Assembly: GCA_964350265.1 (NCBI GenBank)
Contig: CAYGJZ010000140.1
Location: 1-6,198 of the forward strand
DNA from: BQJD01 sp964350265
Lineage (GTDB): Bacteria; Pseudomonadota; Gammaproteobacteria; Arenicellales; CAJQKF01
Direction: 5' to 3'
Length of the DNA: 6,198 nt
The notes beneath the pieces are model-generated. The model did no database searches. It was not told where the DNA came from and saw only the letters and a program-made list of their open reading frames with translations. Shown in pieces: positions 1 through 3,243 of this stretch. The translations under genes were made by a program, and so were the position numbers. Each line of letters opens with the position of its first letter. Position 1 is the first letter of the stretch.

Positions 1-143
1 GCCGCGTACAGGGAAACGGGTTCATCGGCATGGGCCATGGTCACGCTCCCGCCGGTGCCGGCCAGCAGCAGGCAGAGAAGGAGCAGCCCGCGACGGGGCC
101 GGCGGAAGGCGGACTGTGCGCGTAGAGAATCGATGCATTTCAA
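1..143 (-). CDS. Exported substrate-binding protein, ModA-like (5' fragment, runs off left edge)
   Basis: Only the first 47 codons are in the window. Read from a TTG at 143-141, the product has a basic stretch (RRPRRG, residues 14-19), a hydrophobic core (LLLLCLLLAG, 20-29) and a likely signal-peptidase site after the AHA at 37-39. The mature protein would begin DEPVSLYAA. That start resembles periplasmic molybdate/tungstate binding proteins (ModA family, which often begin with a VYAAGSL-like strand), but eight residues cannot settle the family; other solute-binding families look similar. The TTG is chosen because AAGG (complement of 153-156) lies nine bases upstream and the n-region length suits a signal peptide. 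The reading frame is open further upstream to an ATG at 221-219, which would add 26 mostly hydrophobic residues and has no clear ribosome site. The gene is divergent from the AbrB-family gene. Confidence is high for an exported protein and low for ModA. Confidence 0.6.
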   Translation of the reverse strand, partial: MKCIDSLRAQSAFRRPRRGLLLLCLLLAGTGGSVTMAHADEPVSLYA

Positions 144-377
144 TGTTTGGAACCTTTTGAGACAACTGAAAAAGGAAAATATGCAAGAAAACAACAGTAA
201 ATACAATCCTGATTGCTGCATGCTTTCGCGGCGGCTCGCCGCCACCAAATCAGTGGAAGCGATTGCGCGTTCACGGGCCGAGCGGTCCTGTAGACTCGGC
301 CTCTGCCATTCGCGGCGCATGTGCACTGGGCACACGACGCCAGCCGAACTTCTCCTCTCCCTGACATCCTGGCCTGC
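144..377. other. Divergent intergenic region
   Basis: This stretch lies between the minus-strand ModA-like start and the plus-strand AbrB-family start. The left part (about 150-210) is AT-rich and probably carries the minus-strand promoter. A small hairpin sits at 230-243 (GGCGGC, two-base turn, GCCGCC) with no T-run on either side. No convincing ribosome binding site or promoter for the plus-strand gene could be picked out, and no RNA gene was seen. Its right end depends on the start used for the AbrB-family gene (378 or 321). Confidence 0.5.
174..206 (-). promoter_or_regulatory. Possible promoter for the ModA-like gene
   Basis: This is an unusually AT-rich patch in a GC-rich window. On the minus strand TTGTAT (206-201) and CATATT (183-178) are separated by 17 bases, a fair though weak sigma-70-like pair (3/6 and 4/6 matches to consensus). 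It would place the transcript start near 171, about 28 bases before the TTG start. No ModE-type palindrome was seen. This is pattern matching by eye only. Confidence 0.3.
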
Positions 378-1469
378 ATGACTGGACATCGACCCGGCGT
401 CGATCGACTGCGCGGTTTCGCCACCACGCTGGCACTGGCCTTTGCCGGCGGCTGGGTGTGTGCGCGTCTGGGCGTGCCGGCGCCGTGGCTGCTGGGTTCG
501 CTGGTGGGTACCTGGGCGGGTGGGCTGGCGATGCGCCGGGTGCGCCCGCGCCTGGGCATACCGCGCCAGGTGCACGTGCCGGTGGTGCTGGGGCTCGGCG
601 TGATGATCGGCGCCATGTTCACCCCGGAGACCCTGGCCGCTGCCGGACGCTTCATGGGCAGCATCTCGGTGCTGCTCGGTGCCACGGTGGTGGCGACGGC
701 GGCGGGCTTCAGCTACCTCACCCGGGTGCGTGGCTACGAGCCGCGCATGGCCATGCTGTGCAGCCTGCCGGGCGGGCAGGCGGAACTGGTGCTGCTCAGC
801 CGCGAGTTGATGGACAACAGCTACGTGGTTGCCCTGTGCCACCTGGTGCGTGTTTCCACCGTCTTCCTCGCCACGCCGATGATTCTTGCCCTGCTGGGAG
901 GCGAGGCCGGGGTTGCCCATTCCCACGAGGTCATGGATCACCTGCCTGGCCTGTTCTCGCTGCCGTGGACGGATCTTGCCGCGTTCGTCGGCCTCGCCGT
1001 GCTCGGCTACCTGGCCGGGCGTGTCGCGCGGCTGCCGATGCCGCACCTTCTCGGGCCGTTGCTGCTCAGCGTGTTGGCGCACCTGTCCGGCGTGGTGGCG
1101 GTACCGCGTATCGGCGAGTTCGTGCTCTTCGCCCAGGTCATGGTGGGCGGCGCGGTCGGCGGGCACCTGGCCCAGGCGCCGGTTTCGCGGATCCCGGAAT
1201 TTCTGCGCGACGGCCTGGTCAACGCGATCATCATCATCAGCGTCTATACCGGCTGCGCCTATGCCTTCAGCCGCTTCAGCGACGAGCCGTTCGTGAACCT
1301 GTTCCTGTCCTTCATCCCCGGCGGCCTGTACGAGGTTACCCTGCTGACCCTGCTGTTCGGCTTCGACGTCGCCTTCGTCGCCGTCCATCACACGGTGCGC
1401 GTACTGCTGGTGTTTTCCACCATCCCGCTGCTGGTGCGCTGGTTCGCGCCGGGACGGAAGCGACGCTGA
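378..1469 (+). CDS. AbrB-family integral membrane protein (AbrB duplication family)
   Basis: The product is 363 residues from the ATG at 378, very hydrophobic, with about 9-11 potential membrane spans; it belongs in the inner membrane. The family signature is an internal duplication. Residues 131-167 (PGGQAEL... V..CHLVRVSTVFLATP) match residues 314-350 (PGGLYEV... VAVHHTVRVLLVFSTIP), and GVPAPWLLGSLVG (32-44) matches RLPMPHLLGPLLL (218-230). This is the pattern of the Gram-negative AbrB duplication family, often annotated as 'ammonia monooxygenase' or 'AbrB family transcriptional regulator'. Both labels are misleading: it has no DNA-binding domain and is not an AmoA. The physiological substrate is unknown. 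An in-frame GTG at 321 would add 19 residues; 378 is preferred because it starts shortly before the first membrane segment, as is usual for the family. Neither start has a clear Shine-Dalgarno sequence. It ends 73 bases before arsR and is probably a separate transcription unit. Confidence 0.85.
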   Translation: MTGHRPGVDRLRGFATTLALAFAGGWVCARLGVPAPWLLGSLVGTWAGGLAMRRVRPRLGIPRQVHVPVVLGLGVMIGAMFTPETLAAAGRFMGSISVLLGATVVATAAGFSYLTRVRGYEPRMAMLCSLPGGQAELVLLSRELMDNSYVVALCHLVRVSTVFLATPMILALLGGEAGVAHSHEVMDHLPGLFSLPWTDLAAFVGLAVLGYLAGRVARLPMPHLLGPLLLSVLAHLSGVVAVPRIGEFVLFAQVMVGGAVGGHLAQAPVSRIPEFLRDGLVNAIIIISVYTGCAYAFSRFSDEPFVNLFLSFIPGGLYEVTLLTLLFGFDVAFVAVHHTVRVLLVFSTIPLLVRWFAPGRKRR

Positions 1470-1483
1470 GTTCCGCGCCCGGG

Positions 1484-1512
1484 CTCGACTGCGTCGAGAA
1501 TATTTCACTTTT
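1484..1512 (+). terminator. Weak terminator-like hairpin after the AbrB-family gene
   Basis: CTCGAC (1484-1489) pairs with GTCGAG (1493-1498) around a TGC loop, followed by an AT-rich but not T-only tail (AATATTTCACTTTT). It lies just after the AbrB-family stop and overlaps the start of the arsenic operator. The stem is only six pairs and the tail is interrupted, so termination would be partial at best. Confidence 0.3.
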
Positions 1513-1529
1513 GATATATATCAGAAGTG
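1506..1529 (+). promoter_or_regulatory. ArsR operator: 24-bp near-perfect inverted repeat
   Basis: The two 12-base halves are complementary at 11 of 12 pairs, the exception being T1511 opposite G1524. The arms begin CACTT and end AAGTG, and the centre is the AT-only TGATATATATCA. ArsR dimers bind imperfect AT-rich palindromes of this kind over their own promoters; the repeat lies immediately upstream of the arsR -10 box, where bound repressor would block RNA polymerase. Binding of the adjacent ArsR is inferred from position and symmetry, not shown. Confidence 0.75.
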
Positions 1530-1536
1530 TTATACT
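1509..1536 (+). promoter_or_regulatory. Promoter of the arsR-acr3 operon
   Basis: TATACT at 1531-1536 is a strong -10 match (5 of 6). A weak -35 candidate, TTTTGA at 1509-1514, is 16 bases upstream and inside the inverted repeat. A -10 ending at 1536 predicts transcription starting at about 1542-1544, on or next to the arsR ATG, so the mRNA may have no 5' leader. The -35 match is poor, as is common for repressible metal-resistance promoters. Confidence 0.6.
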
Positions 1537-1542
1537 GCGTCC

Positions 1543-1896
1543 ATGACCCATCCCCCGGAAGACGTGCTGGCGGTGCTCGCCAATCCCGAGAGGCTGCGCA
1601 TGCTGTTGTTGCTGCGTACCTTCGAGGAGCTGTGCGTGTGCGATTTCACCGAAGTGATCGACATCGCCCAGCCGAACATGTCCCGGCACCTGGCGCAGAT
1701 GAAGGCGGCAGGCATCGTCTCCGGGGAGCGGCGGGGCCGGTGGGTCTACTACCGCATGCACGCGAGCCTGCCGGAATGGGTCGTCCTGTTGATCGACGGC
1801 ATCGACGCGGCCCATCGTGACGTCGAACCCTACCGCGGCGATCGTCTCGCACTGCAGTCACTGCCGGACCGGGCCGGCGCGGCGCGCTGCCGCTGA
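1543..1896 (+). CDS. arsR: ArsR-family arsenite-responsive repressor
   Basis: The product is a 117-residue winged-helix repressor that would bind its own promoter as a dimer and release on binding As(III) or Sb(III). The ArsR signature is clear: ELCVCDF at 29-35, with C31 and C33 matching the metalloid-binding Cys32/Cys34 of the E. coli/R773 type. The recognition-helix segment QPNMSRHLAQMKAAGIV (43-59) and the wing GRWVYYRM (65-72) follow. The third cysteine of the E. coli protein (Cys37) is T36 here; the first two are known to suffice for response in that family. Length and motif order are normal. The ATG at 1543 gives a standard N-terminus (PPEDVLAVLANPERLRMLLLL) but has no Shine-Dalgarno sequence, and the -10 box ends six bases before it, which suggests leaderless translation. 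It is the first gene of a two-gene operon with acr3, under the inverted repeat at 1506-1529. Confidence 0.93.
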   Translation: MTHPPEDVLAVLANPERLRMLLLLRTFEELCVCDFTEVIDIAQPNMSRHLAQMKAAGIVSGERRGRWVYYRMHASLPEWVVLLIDGIDAAHRDVEPYRGDRLALQSLPDRAGAARCR

Positions 1897-1959
1897 CGGC
1901 AAGCCTTCGTCGAAACCGTCCAGCCTTGTCATCGACCGTGCTCGCTGCCCACCCTGGCC

Positions 1960-1984
1960 GGCATCCCTGGATGCCTGTCTTTTA
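1960..1984 (+). terminator. Terminator-like or attenuator hairpin between arsR and acr3
   Basis: GGCATC (1960-1965) and GATGCC (1970-1975) form a perfect six-pair stem around CCTG, followed by TGTCTTTTAT. It sits in the 118-base gap between the two ars genes, about 40 bases before the acr3 start. The short stem and a T-run that starts late suggest partial rather than full termination, which would set a ratio of repressor to exporter message. It could also be an mRNA-stabilising stem or chance. Confidence 0.4.
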
Positions 1985-2001
1985 TCGTACACACCCTTGC
2001 C

Positions 2002-2006
2002 GGGAG
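2002..2006 (+). promoter_or_regulatory. Ribosome binding site deciding the acr3 TTG start
   Basis: GGGAG lies eight bases before TTG at 2015-2017. It is the only good Shine-Dalgarno match near the N-terminus of this frame and supports the TTG over an in-frame GTG at 2042 and a far-upstream GTG at 1817 that lies inside arsR. Confidence 0.65.
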
Positions 2007-2014
2007 CATATCTC

Positions 2015-3118
2015 TTGACCACAGAACCGGGCGAAGTCGCAGTGGCCCGCAACGACGGCGAAACAGCGCCCAGGCAGCAGGCACCGATAAGCCTGTTCGA
2101 ACGATACCTGTCGATCTGGGTCGGCCTGTGCATCGTTGCGGGCATTGCCCTCGGTCGCCTGTTCCCGGCCTTCTTCCAGGCGGTGGGCGACCTCGAACAT
2201 GCCGGCGTCAACCTTCCGGTGGCGGTGCTGATCTGGATGATGATCATCCCGATGCTGCTGAAGGTGGACTTCGCCTCGCTGGGTGCGGTATCGACCCACT
2301 GGCGCGCCATCGGCGTGACGCTGGTGATCAACTGGCTGGTCAAGCCGCTCGGCATGGCGCTGCTCGGCTGGCTGTTCATCCGCGTGGTGTTCGTTGATTA
2401 CCTGCCCGCGAACCAGCTCGATTCCTACATCGCCGGGTTGATCCTGCTGGCGGCGGCGCCGTGCACCGCCATGGTGTTCGTCTGGAGCCGGCTGTGCGAC
2501 GGCGAACCGAACTTCACGCTGACCCAGGTGGCCCTGAACGACACCATCATGGTGTTTGCTTTCGCCCCGCTGGTCGGGTTGCTGCTGGGGCTGTCCGCCA
2601 TCGTGGTGCCCTGGGAGACGCTGCTGCTGTCGGTGGCGTTGTACATCGTCGCACCACTGGTCTTCGCCCATGCCTGGCGTCGTCGGCTGCTGCAACGGGG
2701 CGGCGAGGCGGCGCTGTCGAGCGTGCTCGAGAAGCTGCACGCTCCCTCCCTTGGCGCCCTGCTGCTGACGCTGGTGCTGCTGTTCGGGTTCCAGGGCGAG
2801 CAGATCATCGCGCAGCCCTTGATCATCGTCATGCTGGCGGTGCCGATCACGCTGCAAGTCTACTTCAGCTCGGGATTGTCCTACCTGCTCAACCGCGCGG
2901 TAGGTTCGGCCCACTGCGTGGCCGGGCCCTCCGCGCTGATCGGTGCCAGCAACTTCTTCGAACTGGCGGTGGCCGCCGCCATCGCGCTGTTCGGCTTCCA
3001 GTCGGGCGCGGCCCTGGCGACGGTGGTGGGGGTGCTGGTGGAAGTGCCGGTGATGCTGTCGGTGGTGGCCGTGGTGAACCGCTCGCGCCATTGGTACGAG
3101 CGGGGTGCGGCAAGCTAG
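2015..3118 (+). CDS. acr3: Acr3-family arsenite efflux permease
   Basis: The product is a 367-residue inner-membrane exporter of As(OH)3 (sometimes named ArsB, but of the Acr3 family, not the unrelated ArsB family), driven by the proton motive force. The hydrophobicity pattern fits the family's ten membrane spans. Diagnostic segments are present: ISLFERYLSIWVG (25-37), LAAAPCTAMVFVWS (145-158) with the conserved cysteine at C150, GASNFFELAVAAAIALFG (310-327), and GVLVEVPVML (339-348) with the conserved membrane glutamate at E343. The Cys and Glu correspond to residues shown to be needed for transport in characterised Acr3 proteins. The TTG start is supported by GGGAG eight bases upstream and gives the usual family length. 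It lies 118 bases downstream of arsR in the same direction and is presumably co-transcribed. No arsC follows, so this locus alone would handle arsenite, not arsenate. Confidence 0.93.
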   Translation: MTTEPGEVAVARNDGETAPRQQAPISLFERYLSIWVGLCIVAGIALGRLFPAFFQAVGDLEHAGVNLPVAVLIWMMIIPMLLKVDFASLGAVSTHWRAIGVTLVINWLVKPLGMALLGWLFIRVVFVDYLPANQLDSYIAGLILLAAAPCTAMVFVWSRLCDGEPNFTLTQVALNDTIMVFAFAPLVGLLLGLSAIVVPWETLLLSVALYIVAPLVFAHAWRRRLLQRGGEAALSSVLEKLHAPSLGALLLTLVLLFGFQGEQIIAQPLIIVMLAVPITLQVYFSSGLSYLLNRAVGSAHCVAGPSALIGASNFFELAVAAAIALFGFQSGAALATVVGVLVEVPVMLSVVAVVNRSRHWYERGAAS

Positions 3119-3161
3119 GTGGACGTTGTACCGTAGCCAGGCGTCGCCCGGGACCGGAAGG

Positions 3162-3183
3162 CGTGGCAACGGCTGTTGCCACG
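3162..3183. terminator. Strong stem-loop between convergent genes
   Basis: CGTGGCAAC (3162-3170) and GTTGCCACG (3175-3183) are perfect complements around a GGCT loop. The stem lies 44 bases after the acr3 stop and 60 bases from the stop of the minus-strand gene, in the only gap between the convergent genes. No T-run follows on either strand, so it is not a textbook intrinsic terminator, but position and symmetry suggest a bidirectional 3'-end structure. Confidence 0.45.
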
Positions 3184-3243
3184 GAGCGTACATCGCGCGT
3201 CGACCAAGCTCGCTGCCGGTCGTGCAGGCGGGCAGTCCGTGGT

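Noticed and set aside
230..243. GC hairpin upstream of the AbrB-family gene as a terminator or riboswitch
   Set aside because: It has only six pairs with a two-base turn and no T-run on either strand; no conserved molybdenum-cofactor or other riboswitch pattern could be recognised.
37..381. 114-residue plus-strand ORF in the divergent region
   Set aside because: It begins inside the signal-peptide region of the minus-strand gene, has no ribosome site and no recognisable content.
458..1546. 362-residue plus-strand frame overlapping the AbrB-family gene
   Set aside because: It is an alternative-frame shadow rich in Gly, Ala, Arg and Pro. The other plus frame has membrane spans and the family duplication.
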